DNA of 64,000 bases from a virus. The stretch lies in IMG/VR virus record IMGVR_UViG_3300030673_000004, positions 310,001 through 374,000 of that record; one strand, given 5' to 3'. This document shows positions 45,347 to 55,588 of this stretch, one piece after another. Numbering within the stretch: the first letter of the stretch is position 1; each line of letters begins with the position of its first letter. Made by a program: the position numbers and the translations under genes. Below the pieces are notes generated by a model. The model saw only the letters and a program-made list of their open reading frames with translations, was not told the DNA's origin and ran no database searches.

Positions 45347-47584
45347 ATGGCTAACACATCTAGAACTCGTCCAGACTTTAGCAATGCCTTGATGGCACCG
45401 GACATGCTAGCAACAGCCTTTGATACGGCTGATAATGATCTAAAGAATGTTCTCCAAGCTGTCACAGCTAATACGGGAACAGGTATCGTTTCAACCATCG
45501 ACCCAACAGCAGAGAACTCTCCCCTATGGGTTTTGGCAGTAACAGATAAAACGATGTACTGGGATGTGTACCCAGGAACAGCCGTTACAGCCTCGGGGAA
45601 ATTTCTAACAACTACAAGCACAACACGAGTTCCCCTAGTGGATATAAGTGACGGTGCCGAGAATTTGATCATAATAAAAGCTGTTACAACACCATTAGAA
45701 CACTATGTACTTAATAGTGTAGGTGATGTTGTAGATGCCGGTGACATGGAGTCATGTGAGATTGGCTGCATGACGTACAGCGAATATCTAAATCTGCAAG
45801 CAACGGCTACGACAGATACATATGATACGCTAAACATAGACGACATTGTTGTTCTTGGGGTTGTAGCATGGGATGCATCTGCCGGGCCAACGTTATACAC
45901 AGCAGCAACAACACGCTACTCTTGGCTGCGCCCATGGTTCACAGCCGTGGATGTAGAACATCGCTCCAAAATTGGTACGGGGACAGTATCAGATACTAAC
46001 CCGCATGGACAAAGCTTAGCAGATCTACAGATAGGTGGTACAACCATCTATGAACATCTGACCAGCTCAGGTATGATCTACAGCAAAGACTACAGCACTA
46101 TTGGCATACCCGGTGTTTATTGCTATCAGAGATTTCTTTCAGATGCCATACAATTAGATACTACAGGCGAAGTAACAAGCGACTCCCCCTATGGTGGGTT
46201 GAATGCACAATATGTAGTACTGTCTAATTTCCCAAACACAATCACGTCCGTTCGCAAGGTAAGCAGTAAGCGTGAGATGTGCGGTGGCATGGTCCCACGA
46301 AGCAACATTTTTGTTTTCTCCCGGCAGGAAACCATAGATGATACCATAGATATTTGGTACTTCAAAACAGATAGCTTAACCGTATCTTCTGTTGCATCCA
46401 CGTCACTCACACTGACAACAATGCAAAACAGTGATTTGGCTATTACAGGTGGACAAGCGTTATCCTCTGTAGGGAACACGACATTACAATTCCGTAGATA
46501 TGGAAGTATTCCACGGTCACTAACAGCTTTAATCTCAACAACAGGAAAGCTGTTCCCAGACCCTTACGTTCTTGTGCAGAGTACTCTCGTAACGGATGTA
46601 TCAGGGGACAGTCAAACAAATGAGATTGAACTATATGCACCGGCCCTACTAGGTGTCGGCGTAAGTTCTTTTGCAGCCACACAGAGTGCCTATCTAGCTG
46701 TTCGACTCTACGGTACGGATACAAATGGGGCTGCTATCAAAGAAACTCTAGAGTTCAAAGGCTCTGCCGTTACTGAAGCACCTGTTGGATCAACAGTTGA
46801 AAGCGCCACACAAGTTCTGTTCACACAACAGACATTCTACTCCCTCGTATCTTGGGAAGTCATTACAACAGCATCAATGGCACCAGCAAACCTAAATTTT
46901 GGTTGCGCTATCACGATTTATGCGAAAACAGATCTTGCCAGTTCTAAGCTAGCATCGGCAGTATCCGCTCACTGGACAGGCAGTTCTATCATAAATGCAC
47001 GAGACTCCCGCCGAATCTTACCTATAGTAACGGACGGCGAATACGGGTTAACACCGATAACGCAGGCGGCTGAGAGCATAGGTTTAGCTAGCCAGATAAA
47101 CTCCGTTACATTAGGTAGAGTGCCCGCACAACTTATATGCGCCGAAGACTTCAGACAGCCTAAATACATCAACATAACTAAATGTGCTTGGCGTGGAAAT
47201 AAGCTCCAATCTCCTAGCATAACAAGCATTCACGCCACATCTACAAATGTTGTAGAGTGCTATAAATCTCGGTTCATACCGACACTCATGAGTGAAACAT
47301 ACACATTTCAAGTATGTGTTGTTTTATTCGGCAATGATGTTCTAGCTGATACAGGAAGCGTTCGCTGCATTATTCGTGATTGGTCTGATGTAGAATATGA
47401 GACGATACTAAAACCCTATAGCGGTGATGCTAACAAGCGTACATATCTCTGCTACTCCACTATACCAGCACGGGCAGTAGCTTTCACTATTTCAGGCACA
47501 GCTAATGGATTTGCTGCATATCTAATGCAAAACTCTAATCCAGATGCTGCCTACTACACCACATTGACACTAACAGGTATCTAA
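45347..47584 (+). CDS. Large virion structural protein, relative of 23776-26367
   Basis: 745 aa from ATG 45347 with AAAAGG upstream. A frame reaching back to 45290 would overlap the ncRNA promoter and is not favoured. N-terminal 110 residues are mixed; a 'NPHGQSLADLQIG' block lies near 220-235 and the remainder is beta-rich, ending in a Cys-containing domain. Shared blocks with the 863-aa protein at 23776 suggest common descent. An AACTTCT motif (45305-45311) lies upstream. Probably part of a tail appendage or baseplate periphery. Confidence 0.65.
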   Translation: MANTSRTRPDFSNALMAPDMLATAFDTADNDLKNVLQAVTANTGTGIVSTIDPTAENSPLWVLAVTDKTMYWDVYPGTAVTASGKFLTTTSTTRVPLVDISDGAENLIIIKAVTTPLEHYVLNSVGDVVDAGDMESCEIGCMTYSEYLNLQATATTDTYDTLNIDDIVVLGVVAWDASAGPTLYTAATTRYSWLRPWFTAVDVEHRSKIGTGTVSDTNPHGQSLADLQIGGTTIYEHLTSSGMIYSKDYSTIGIPGVYCYQRFLSDAIQLDTTGEVTSDSPYGGLNAQYVVLSNFPNTITSVRKVSSKREMCGGMVPRSNIFVFSRQETIDDTIDIWYFKTDSLTVSSVASTSLTLTTMQNSDLAITGGQALSSVGNTTLQFRRYGSIPRSLTALISTTGKLFPDPYVLVQSTLVTDVSGDSQTNEIELYAPALLGVGVSSFAATQSAYLAVRLYGTDTNGAAIKETLEFKGSAVTEAPVGSTVESATQVLFTQQTFYSLVSWEVITTASMAPANLNFGCAITIYAKTDLASSKLASAVSAHWTGSSIINARDSRRILPIVTDGEYGLTPITQAAESIGLASQINSVTLGRVPAQLICAEDFRQPKYINITKCAWRGNKLQSPSITSIHATSTNVVECYKSRFIPTLMSETYTFQVCVVLFGNDVLADTGSVRCIIRDWSDVEYETILKPYSGDANKRTYLCYSTIPARAVAFTISGTANGFAAYLMQNSNPDAAYYTTLTLTGI

Positions 47585-47586
47585 CA

Positions 47587-48465
47587 ATGGTTAATGCATT
47601 CTTCTTGGCAGGACTAAGTAAGCTACACTACACAGTAATGAATAAAGTAATTGCTGCTGGAAAAACACCAGGATTGTTATCAGATAATGTCTCTTTAACC
47701 ATATCAAATGATATACTAACTGTCGGTGCTCATGAAGTTTTATTCCCCTGTGGATTATATGCCAACATAGATGCATCTTACGACATAGCTCTGTCGGAAT
47801 ACAGTTTAGCTAAGTCAGCGACGAAATCATCTTGGACTATTTATTGGTTAGCGGATTCAAATCTAGTATCATCACCGCAAATAGCCCTAAAGCGTGGTAT
47901 CATTACACAGGACGCAGCTACTGATTATCAGTGTGTCATTGGTTGGTTGATCTACCCAGGAAATAACATAGACCTAAGCAACTCTGTTACTGTTGCAACA
48001 ATAAAAGAAGAAAAGACATTACTCAAAACGTGTCGTCCTTATATAGATCTAGTTCATACATCTATACCACCAAGCATAACAGCATCTGAAGTTGTTAATG
48101 ATTATACAACAGCTATTAAGTTAGTAAATAGCTCAGCGTCCTCTATCACCGTGGAGCTAACAGCCTACGGTCTAACAGATGATCAGGTACCAGGTGAGCT
48201 TATCTTCAGATCAGCCACATCCGATTCTGGATTCACACTCTCTGCTGAGATAGCAACATCAGCAGGTACCGGCATTTCTGCAGGCAATACAGCAACACTT
48301 GCGTCCGGAAGCAGCATAGTAAAGTTTCCTTTAGCATATCAGCAAGAATACTTTACTACTTGGTCACCATTTGCAATAAACCTCTATGTAAAGATCCCAG
48401 CACTGGGAACTATTAGTATCAATAGCTTAATTGTAACAAATAGCCCACGTTTATCCGTAGGCTAA
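47587..48465 (+). CDS. Putative virion structural protein
   Basis: 292 aa starting two bases after the preceding stop. Residues 1-60 include a helix, residues 60-150 an alpha/beta part and 150-290 a Ser/Thr-rich beta-sandwich-like domain. No family recognised. Coupling to 45347-47584 suggests that the two proteins assemble together. Confidence 0.6.
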   Translation: MVNAFFLAGLSKLHYTVMNKVIAAGKTPGLLSDNVSLTISNDILTVGAHEVLFPCGLYANIDASYDIALSEYSLAKSATKSSWTIYWLADSNLVSSPQIALKRGIITQDAATDYQCVIGWLIYPGNNIDLSNSVTVATIKEEKTLLKTCRPYIDLVHTSIPPSITASEVVNDYTTAIKLVNSSASSITVELTAYGLTDDQVPGELIFRSATSDSGFTLSAEIATSAGTGISAGNTATLASGSSIVKFPLAYQQEYFTTWSPFAINLYVKIPALGTISINSLIVTNSPRLSVG

Positions 48466-48491
48466 TCACCATTTACAGATAGAGGCACATC

Positions 48492-49040
48492 ATGGTTGAC
48501 AACGACTTTATTACTGGACGCTACTCAATTGTTAAATTCAGGTTAAATCCTGATCGTCGTAGTCATAACCGGCTAATTACCTCTACCCTCGGTAAGTATG
48601 GCGTTGTGAATAGTGACTGGGCCAATGAGCAAGCCGACAATGAGACCAGAGCACCTAGCCCCAATGAATTTTGGCTGGTTCGATGCGATGGTGAAATCAA
48701 AGCTAGGTGCCGTGAGGGTCTGTTGATCTTGTCACCGATTCAGTATATACCACGTAAATACGTGCTAACACTACTTGATGGCATGTTCACTGAGTTCACC
48801 GAGTCAGGCGTCCGATACATCGAACCCAAGTGGAAGGATCGCTACTGGATTCTACCGCTAGAATACCGCAGACAAATACCCAAGGAGGAAGCTCATGCTG
48901 TTATCGTGCTCAACTATCCGCATGCCATCGGCCCTGTAGGAGAAGACTACCCAGAAGATGCACAAGAGCTAGTTCAGAAGCCAGATGCTATCTGGAGTCA
49001 GGCTCAGATCATAACAACACCTGAAAATACTGAGGCATAA
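48492..49040 (+). CDS. Hypothetical protein
   Basis: 182 aa, rich in Arg, Tyr, Trp and Pro, with 'WLVRCDGEIKARCREG' near 55-75 and 'YWILPLEYRRQIP' near 118-130. AGAGG precedes the ATG. Charged and probably globular. No recognised family; neighbours are structural genes and the large helicase. Confidence 0.6.
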   Translation: MVDNDFITGRYSIVKFRLNPDRRSHNRLITSTLGKYGVVNSDWANEQADNETRAPSPNEFWLVRCDGEIKARCREGLLILSPIQYIPRKYVLTLLDGMFTEFTESGVRYIEPKWKDRYWILPLEYRRQIPKEEAHAVIVLNYPHAIGPVGEDYPEDAQELVQKPDAIWSQAQIITTPENTEA

Positions 49041-49044
49041 GTCC

Positions 49045-49449
49045 ATGCCTGCTGTAGATCTCTTTCCAGACATCAAGTCAGTTAAAGCACTCCAGCAGGC
49101 ATTGTTCTCATACCCACCGAATGAGATTGAAAAGTACGACTTAGCATCTAGACAGCTCATCTTAAGCACTTTGATTGCAAAAGCAGAAGCTGTCTCACAT
49201 AAACTACCAGACTACTATTATAGCACGCATACGCATCCTGAATTGATTGATGCGTACCAAGCCAAAATAGGTTATGTGCCCATGTCACTGCTCGATCAAG
49301 TAAATGAAGCCTGGGCTGGTAACTTTGAAACACTTGAACAATACTACGAATTCATCTCTGTGTACAAAAAAGCAAATATCCAAAGTTCGTACATAGCGCC
49401 ACAGCAAGATGCACAAGAGGCTGCTGTCGTAGATCCGGTACAGTACTAA
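49045..49449 (+). CDS. Hypothetical protein
   Basis: 134 aa, helical, Tyr- and Gln-rich. It starts four bases after the preceding stop and overlaps the helicase start through TAATG, so it is probably translated with the helicase and may be its partner. No family recognised. Confidence 0.6.
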   Translation: MPAVDLFPDIKSVKALQQALFSYPPNEIEKYDLASRQLILSTLIAKAEAVSHKLPDYYYSTHTHPELIDAYQAKIGYVPMSLLDQVNEAWAGNFETLEQYYEFISVYKKANIQSSYIAPQQDAQEAAVVDPVQY

Positions 49450-52400
49450 TGCCACGTACATCTAAATTTGATAAATACACGCAGGGCCGTCTACGCATCC
49501 TACAAAATGCAGATTTGGATGAACGAGAAGCCCTGCAAAGAACAGTTGATCTAGTAAACGCTAGGTACAATAAAGCTATTCTGCTTGCTCGTGGCATGGC
49601 AGAGAGACAAGAGAGTGCCTTCAGAGGACAAGCGGAATTGCATGGTGGGATTGTTGCACAACTAGCAGCACATACCAGTATGATGCCACCGAGCAACTTG
49701 GAAGGAACTAGTTGGGTATCACGAGGTAAAGGACAAGGTGCTGCGCCTAGTCATCCCTCAAGAGCTAATGAAGCAGCACAAGAAGCTGCAGAGACACCGC
49801 CGAGTACTCCAGCAGAAGCTACATCAGCACTTACACCGATAGTAGCTACAGAGATCGCCACAGATCCAATATCACTATCAGATGATACTGATGACAGTTA
49901 CACGTCACCACAACCGGAACGCCGTCGTAAAGGCTTTACAGCTACTGAGATGCATGCTGTTCATGACGCTACAACAGAGCCTGGCACGGCAGGCATGTCT
50001 TCTGAACTACTCGCATCAACACCCTTGAATAATATCCTAGGTGATCCTGGTGAAAAGTTCGTTGCTCTTGGCTTTCAAGCCGGTAGAGCACCGTACTTCG
50101 GTGGCTATGGACCGGGCACAGGTGATCAGCTAGGATTCTACATAGGAAACCAGTTCACAGATGGAAACTCTACTGTAACAGGTATCACAGAAGAAGATAG
50201 ACAAGCACTAAAATTCGTAATACGAAAAATAGTTGGCGCAGGCTGCATCCGTATTGACGGTCTAACACAGCATCTGTTACCAAACAACATAGTTCAGCAA
50301 GCCCGCGATCTTGAGGCAGATAGAACCGTTACATGGGTACTTCCACTAAGTATCTATGGTACTGTACATGACGGGGCAGGATACGCTGCTGGTATTTATG
50401 TTGGATGCTACACTAAACTAATTGGAACACAACAAACACATACCTTTGAAACACAGTGGATTATTGGTTTCTGGGGTGCTGTTGGGATGTCTGCCCAAGA
50501 AATTGATGTAGCAAGCATGAAGCAGTTCGATCTATCATCTGATAGTATCCTCACTGCAATTGGCTATTCTTGTTTGAGGAACCTAATTAATCACCAAAAT
50601 CCTACAATAGAATTACGCGAGTTATCCTTACGAACAGGTATTCATGACGCATCTCATCCAAATGAGATGATCAAGACACCTACCGGAAACTTCATTGTAG
50701 TCAAAAGCACTGATCGTAGAAATGAATTTCCTGGGTATGCAACTACAGGTGTTCTCCCTGATGACTTAAAGGATGTACCACAGCCTACACGAACAAACAT
50801 GCGAGGACGCATTGTCTTTGTAGACTGGTCACGCAAGATGATCCACTACTATACAGAGAGTGGAAAACTACATGTAAAGCTATTTGGTACTGGAACAGAA
50901 GTCAGCAACTACGACTACGAACAACTGTACCAACACCCAGTAAGATTATTCAAGAGTGATATTGAAGCAGCTATTCAGCTTGTTTCCGATCTACGCAGAT
51001 TAGGTAAGCCAGTACCACCAGAAGCACGAACGGCCTTCCTAAACCACCCATGGGATGAACACCTTGATGGATTCACTTCTGCAATCCATGGTGGAGGTCT
51101 TACACCTAGAACACAGTACGATGAATTAGCTGCAGAGCTCGCACCGCTAGCGGAAGACCCCGTACTCTGTCTTACGTTAGAAAACCTTGTAGCCAGTTAC
51201 AAAGGTGATCAAACTCTCTACAATTTAGCTCAGAGCTACTATGATGTAGTCTCCTTTGATATGGCGCATGCCCTTGTAAATGGTTACTCGTTCACAGGTA
51301 CTAATAGCGATACAGCATCATTTGATGATGTAGCAGATCCACGCTCAAATGAACAACGCATGCGCACGCCTTTACTAGGTGTACTTTTACATCTAGTAAA
51401 CAAGCCGAGCTTGCCTACAATGGAACAAGTTCAACAGCGCTTCAAAGAAGAGCACGAGCGTATGCAGAACCCTGACATGAATTTCATTATTCATGGTATA
51501 GGTAAGTATTTGAACCAAGCGGGCATTGCCGAGATATATAAACTCAAGCCTCACCAGGTCCGTGTCTTAGGCATGCTTCTACCACTTGATAAAGGTATCA
51601 TTGACGTAGATATGGGTGGTGGAAAGTCTATCATCGCGATCCTTAAGATCATCAGCATGATAGAAAAACTGAAGGCTGAAGGAAAGAGACCACGACCTGT
51701 CGTAGTTGTACCAAATGCCCTGGTACCAACATTCTATCGTGAAATCAAAAAATTCACACGCACAGATCCATCAGACGCATCGTCGGCTACAACACTGAAT
51801 GTAGTCACACTGCAGAATAGCTCAACGTTGAAGCGCATGAACCGCGATGCTATGATCGCAGCAGCACAGCATGCCCCAGATAATACCATATTCATTGCTT
51901 CCTACTCCTGGCTAGCTGGTGACCGCACATCTATCCACACAGGTGAATACATCACAGGAGCTCGTGGAAAGAAAGAACCTAGAGTAGAATATAGATTCAA
52001 TAGAGTAGAAGACTTGCTTGATCGTATCGGCATCAACATAGTATTCTTAGACGAGTGTCATAAGATCAAAGCCAATGGTCGTATGAATGGTGACTTTATT
52101 CATAAAGCTGCCATGGCACTCTCTAGAGCCCCGCATAGATTTGAAATGACAGGCACATTCATATCCAGAACACCTTTTGATATCTTCAACCAAGTCAAAT
52201 TTATTGATCCAACTATTCTAGGATCCCTTCAGCAGTTCAAGGATGAGTTCACAGAGAATGATGGTCGCACCTGGGATAGCGATAGTCTAAAAAGACTCAG
52301 AAGCCATCTGATCAACCGAGGTATCATCACAGTCAGACGTGAAGAGTGGTTGTACCTCATGCCTGAAAAGCGTGAGCACTTCCATTTTGTAGACTTCCAG

Positions 52401-55064
52401 CGGGAGGCTCCTATTGTGTACAAACTGTACACAAGCCTCTGGACATCAACCTTGTCTGAATTTCCGCAAGAGCTAAATCAGCTTCTTGAGGGGGGTACAC
52501 TCCTGGGTGGTACTGATAGTGACAGCGATCTTGAAGTAAATAGCGACATAATAAATCTCAATGATGCGGAAACAGAAGAACAAGAAAGCAACGCTCTTAC
52601 AGCATTAGAGCAGGCCCAACATGTTGCTGCGGATCAAATCAGGACAGTGCGCAATAGTAAAGTAGCCGGTAGAATGATGGCACTTCGGGCGCTCATATCA
52701 GCACCTGAGAAGTTTCCCATGTTTACAGCTATTGCTGATAAGATGCGTAACGTTGTTGACTTTAATATCGCTGACCTAAAAAAGGGTCCTAAAGATAGCA
52801 CTGTTCTCAAAATCATTGAAGAGCACTTCAGAGCTACAGGCGGTACTTATGTAAAACCATCGGAACAAGTAGGCCCGGAAGAAGACAAAGTTGGCAAAAT
52901 AATCATTTTCTCAGACAGAGCACTGATCGCACGACACTTTGAAAATCTGCTCAGAGAACATTATGGCAACGGTGTCTGCTATTATGATAGCGCTCATAGA
53001 CAGTACCTAGATGACTTCTCAGATCCAGACAAAGAAGAACCCTTTATCCTTTGTGCTGTAGAGAACTCAATCAAAGAAGGCGTCAATCTCCAGTCTGCCA
53101 GCAGAATCATCCGCCTGACAGTGCCTTGGACTACCGGCGACTACGATCAATCGTGCGCCCGTGCTTTCCGAACAGGCCAGAAGAAGCGTGTTGATATTGA
53201 TAATGTTATCTGTGAAATGAGCTTTGAGCCTGCTATGCTAGCTCGCCTTATCACACGAGAGAATACAAATAAAAAAGTATCATCAAACTACAATAATTCG
53301 TTTGACATACCTGAAATAACAGTCAACCTCAAAACAGCAAGTCCCGAGGGTGAAGAATCTATCATGTCCAAGCGGGATCTGGAAAACTTCCATGGATCCG
53401 CAGCCAGTGACAGAATCAACCTACTGAACATACATGATAGCATATACACCTACGAGAAACAAGAATCGCGCTTGTGGAAAGTGGCTTATCTTACCAAGTT
53501 GACAGACAATGAAGAGCTTGCGCACAGCCAACCAGATAAGTACATAACAAGAGAAACGGATAGAACAAATCTTGTGTATAAAACCATAGGTGTTAGAGCA
53601 GTACCTGAGGGTACTACTGCTGATAGACTACCTGTGAATGTACCAGCTATCGCTAACATGCATATTCTAGGTGTACCCCTTAAAGTTATCACAAGAGGTA
53701 CACAGTTACGTGCTGTCCTATACACGCCAGACCCAAATAAACCAGGACAACTGGCACTAAGCACTACTCCAATGTACCAGCTAGATGAGTCTAATGATAG
53801 ACTAGCTGAAGGATCCGTTGCAGACAGCACAAAATCATATGAACCTTGGCCTACTACAGGCATACGTCCGGATGAGATGGCTAAAACATCGGACATTGAA
53901 ACAGAGGATGACGAGAGCACAGAGGATCTCTTAACACCAGAAGAGAAGATGGAGAAGCGTATCGGTACAGCTATTGATGAAGCAGCAGATCTAAATCTAG
54001 ATCCAAGATTCACCAAGAGCCTAAAAGATTCCCCCAATGCAAAAGCCATCAAAACAAACCTGGTAAAAGTTGTTAAGAAAGCAGCACTCAACGGAGAATC
54101 TAATCCCCTCTTCCATAAATCCAAAGCCATGGGACATCTATTCCAAGCAGCCACCGGCTTGAATTTAGATCAAAAGAGACCTGCCAACATTGTAGATGCT
54201 CAAATAAAACAAGCATCTCGGTTCGTTCGTCATAACATGGCCATGGAGCATGCTGAGTATAGCATTAAGCATCCAGAAGTAGCTGAAGGTAGACCACCGA
54301 AGTCACCAGCTATCACAGAAGTACCCAGTTCGCCGGATGCGGCGGATAGACAATCCCTGCGTGTTGCTCTAGGAATGAGTACACAGCAAAATACTGAAGT
54401 AGCTGTGCTTGCCGTTGACTTTGGCGTAAGTAATCCCCTAGCTAATGACTTCTATAAAGTAGCGCAAACAGGGCGCTTCGGACGTTGGTCCTTGATGAAC
54501 CGTACAATCTACAGACAAATAAAGTCTACCCAGGACTTAGCTAATCTGCAAGAGAGTATGGAGGATCGTGGGATGAAGTTCAACTTTGATGATGCCGCCC
54601 GCAATCGTAATACTTTACAACAACTACTGAACACATTACCATTTGAAGAAGCAGACGACGATGCGGTTGGACTACTAAATAGCCATGCATATGCGTCTGT
54701 TGATGATGACGATACAGACAATGAAGAAGAAAACATAGAAAGTATTAATGACTGGGCGTACATGGCTTTGGATCGCAAAGTCATACTGTATGTCATGGAT
54801 ACCCCTGCAACAGCACAGTTCATTAGACCCTTACTTGGGTTAGGCTTCAAGCGTGCTGCCCGGCTACTTCTGCATTTCACAAGTAAAACAGACCTACCAC
54901 GGGTCATACGTAAGATAGAAGAATCCGGATTTGATCTTCGTAGTAGAGATGCCTTGAATGCACGAGCCATGAGAATACTAAAAACAAGACTAGAAGATCC
55001 ATACCACAGCGAACTTCCTGAAGAGCAGATAGCAGAGACAGGAGACGAAGCAACCTCTGAGTAG
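49449..55064 (+). CDS. Giant SNF2-type superfamily 2 helicase/ATPase
   Basis: 1871 aa. The helicase core spans about 695-1260: Walker A MGGGKS at 722-727, DECH at 868-871, a TGTF-type motif III near 901, and motif VI QSCARAFRTGQ at 1234-1244, whose R-x-x-R-x-GQ form is typical of SNF2/Rad54-like ATPases. Residues 1-690 have a low-complexity linker (about 85-150) and unrecognised domains; the 600-residue C-terminus is helical with acidic stretches. SNF2 ATPases move along duplex DNA and remodel bound proteins. Its place inside the structural block suggests it may be packaged and injected, as large antirestriction proteins such as P1 DarB are, but this is inference. No methylase motif seen. Confidence 0.85.
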   Translation: MPRTSKFDKYTQGRLRILQNADLDEREALQRTVDLVNARYNKAILLARGMAERQESAFRGQAELHGGIVAQLAAHTSMMPPSNLEGTSWVSRGKGQGAAPSHPSRANEAAQEAAETPPSTPAEATSALTPIVATEIATDPISLSDDTDDSYTSPQPERRRKGFTATEMHAVHDATTEPGTAGMSSELLASTPLNNILGDPGEKFVALGFQAGRAPYFGGYGPGTGDQLGFYIGNQFTDGNSTVTGITEEDRQALKFVIRKIVGAGCIRIDGLTQHLLPNNIVQQARDLEADRTVTWVLPLSIYGTVHDGAGYAAGIYVGCYTKLIGTQQTHTFETQWIIGFWGAVGMSAQEIDVASMKQFDLSSDSILTAIGYSCLRNLINHQNPTIELRELSLRTGIHDASHPNEMIKTPTGNFIVVKSTDRRNEFPGYATTGVLPDDLKDVPQPTRTNMRGRIVFVDWSRKMIHYYTESGKLHVKLFGTGTEVSNYDYEQLYQHPVRLFKSDIEAAIQLVSDLRRLGKPVPPEARTAFLNHPWDEHLDGFTSAIHGGGLTPRTQYDELAAELAPLAEDPVLCLTLENLVASYKGDQTLYNLAQSYYDVVSFDMAHALVNGYSFTGTNSDTASFDDVADPRSNEQRMRTPLLGVLLHLVNKPSLPTMEQVQQRFKEEHERMQNPDMNFIIHGIGKYLNQAGIAEIYKLKPHQVRVLGMLLPLDKGIIDVDMGGGKSIIAILKIISMIEKLKAEGKRPRPVVVVPNALVPTFYREIKKFTRTDPSDASSATTLNVVTLQNSSTLKRMNRDAMIAAAQHAPDNTIFIASYSWLAGDRTSIHTGEYITGARGKKEPRVEYRFNRVEDLLDRIGINIVFLDECHKIKANGRMNGDFIHKAAMALSRAPHRFEMTGTFISRTPFDIFNQVKFIDPTILGSLQQFKDEFTENDGRTWDSDSLKRLRSHLINRGIITVRREEWLYLMPEKREHFHFVDFQREAPIVYKLYTSLWTSTLSEFPQELNQLLEGGTLLGGTDSDSDLEVNSDIINLNDAETEEQESNALTALEQAQHVAADQIRTVRNSKVAGRMMALRALISAPEKFPMFTAIADKMRNVVDFNIADLKKGPKDSTVLKIIEEHFRATGGTYVKPSEQVGPEEDKVGKIIIFSDRALIARHFENLLREHYGNGVCYYDSAHRQYLDDFSDPDKEEPFILCAVENSIKEGVNLQSASRIIRLTVPWTTGDYDQSCARAFRTGQKKRVDIDNVICEMSFEPAMLARLITRENTNKKVSSNYNNSFDIPEITVNLKTASPEGEESIMSKRDLENFHGSAASDRINLLNIHDSIYTYEKQESRLWKVAYLTKLTDNEELAHSQPDKYITRETDRTNLVYKTIGVRAVPEGTTADRLPVNVPAIANMHILGVPLKVITRGTQLRAVLYTPDPNKPGQLALSTTPMYQLDESNDRLAEGSVADSTKSYEPWPTTGIRPDEMAKTSDIETEDDESTEDLLTPEEKMEKRIGTAIDEAADLNLDPRFTKSLKDSPNAKAIKTNLVKVVKKAALNGESNPLFHKSKAMGHLFQAATGLNLDQKRPANIVDAQIKQASRFVRHNMAMEHAEYSIKHPEVAEGRPPKSPAITEVPSSPDAADRQSLRVALGMSTQQNTEVAVLAVDFGVSNPLANDFYKVAQTGRFGRWSLMNRTIYRQIKSTQDLANLQESMEDRGMKFNFDDAARNRNTLQQLLNTLPFEEADDDAVGLLNSHAYASVDDDDTDNEEENIESINDWAYMALDRKVILYVMDTPATAQFIRPLLGLGFKRAARLLLHFTSKTDLPRVIRKIEESGFDLRSRDALNARAMRILKTRLEDPYHSELPEEQIAETGDEATSE

Positions 55065-55079
55065 CATAGGAGGTTCTTC

Positions 55080-55514
55080 TTGAAGCCTGTCGGTATAACT
55101 GCCAAGATCATTCCAGATAAACGCACCAACCGATTCGCCCAAGAAATCTTTAATAAACAAATAGAACTAACTCCTATCCATGTTTCGTCTATTAGACAGA
55201 ACGATCTTTTGGAATTAGCAGTAGATCATTGGTTAGATTATAGAGCTACTTTACCAAAAGAACATCGAGAGCAGTGGAGTATTCAATCTGAATTTCAACA
55301 AAGAATACAGGTTAATTACTTACGCCACTGTAAGTCTAATTATGACAAGCTACGATATACTTTTGCAAATAAGCAATTACGTAAAGTAACTGTCAGAACA
55401 TTACATAGGATACTTAAAGAAACTGTATTAAAGAAAATTGAACAGCAGTACCCGGAACTACGTGAAGAAGTTCATAGACAGCTTGTAGAAAATAAGAAAA
55501 AGAATAAACGATAA
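55080..55514 (+). CDS. Small basic protein with TTG start
   Basis: 144 aa, strongly basic and helical (RTLHRILKETVLKK, KKKNKR end). The start is TTG 55080 with a perfect AGGAGG six bases upstream, and no ATG nearby fits the frame. It follows the helicase by 15 bases. Basic helices suggest nucleic acid or helicase binding. No family recognised. Confidence 0.65.
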   Translation: MKPVGITAKIIPDKRTNRFAQEIFNKQIELTPIHVSSIRQNDLLELAVDHWLDYRATLPKEHREQWSIQSEFQQRIQVNYLRHCKSNYDKLRYTFANKQLRKVTVRTLHRILKETVLKKIEQQYPELREEVHRQLVENKKKNKR

Positions 55515-55588
55515 GCACAACTTCTCTATGGCGAAAGCCTTTACTTAACCGTACTTAACGACTTCACAGCAAAATCAAGGACTTAACC

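Noticed and set aside
53486-55129. Long minus-strand frames opposite the helicase gene
   Set aside because: They are Ser/Arg/Leu-rich shadows of a clearly coding plus strand and lack ribosome sites.
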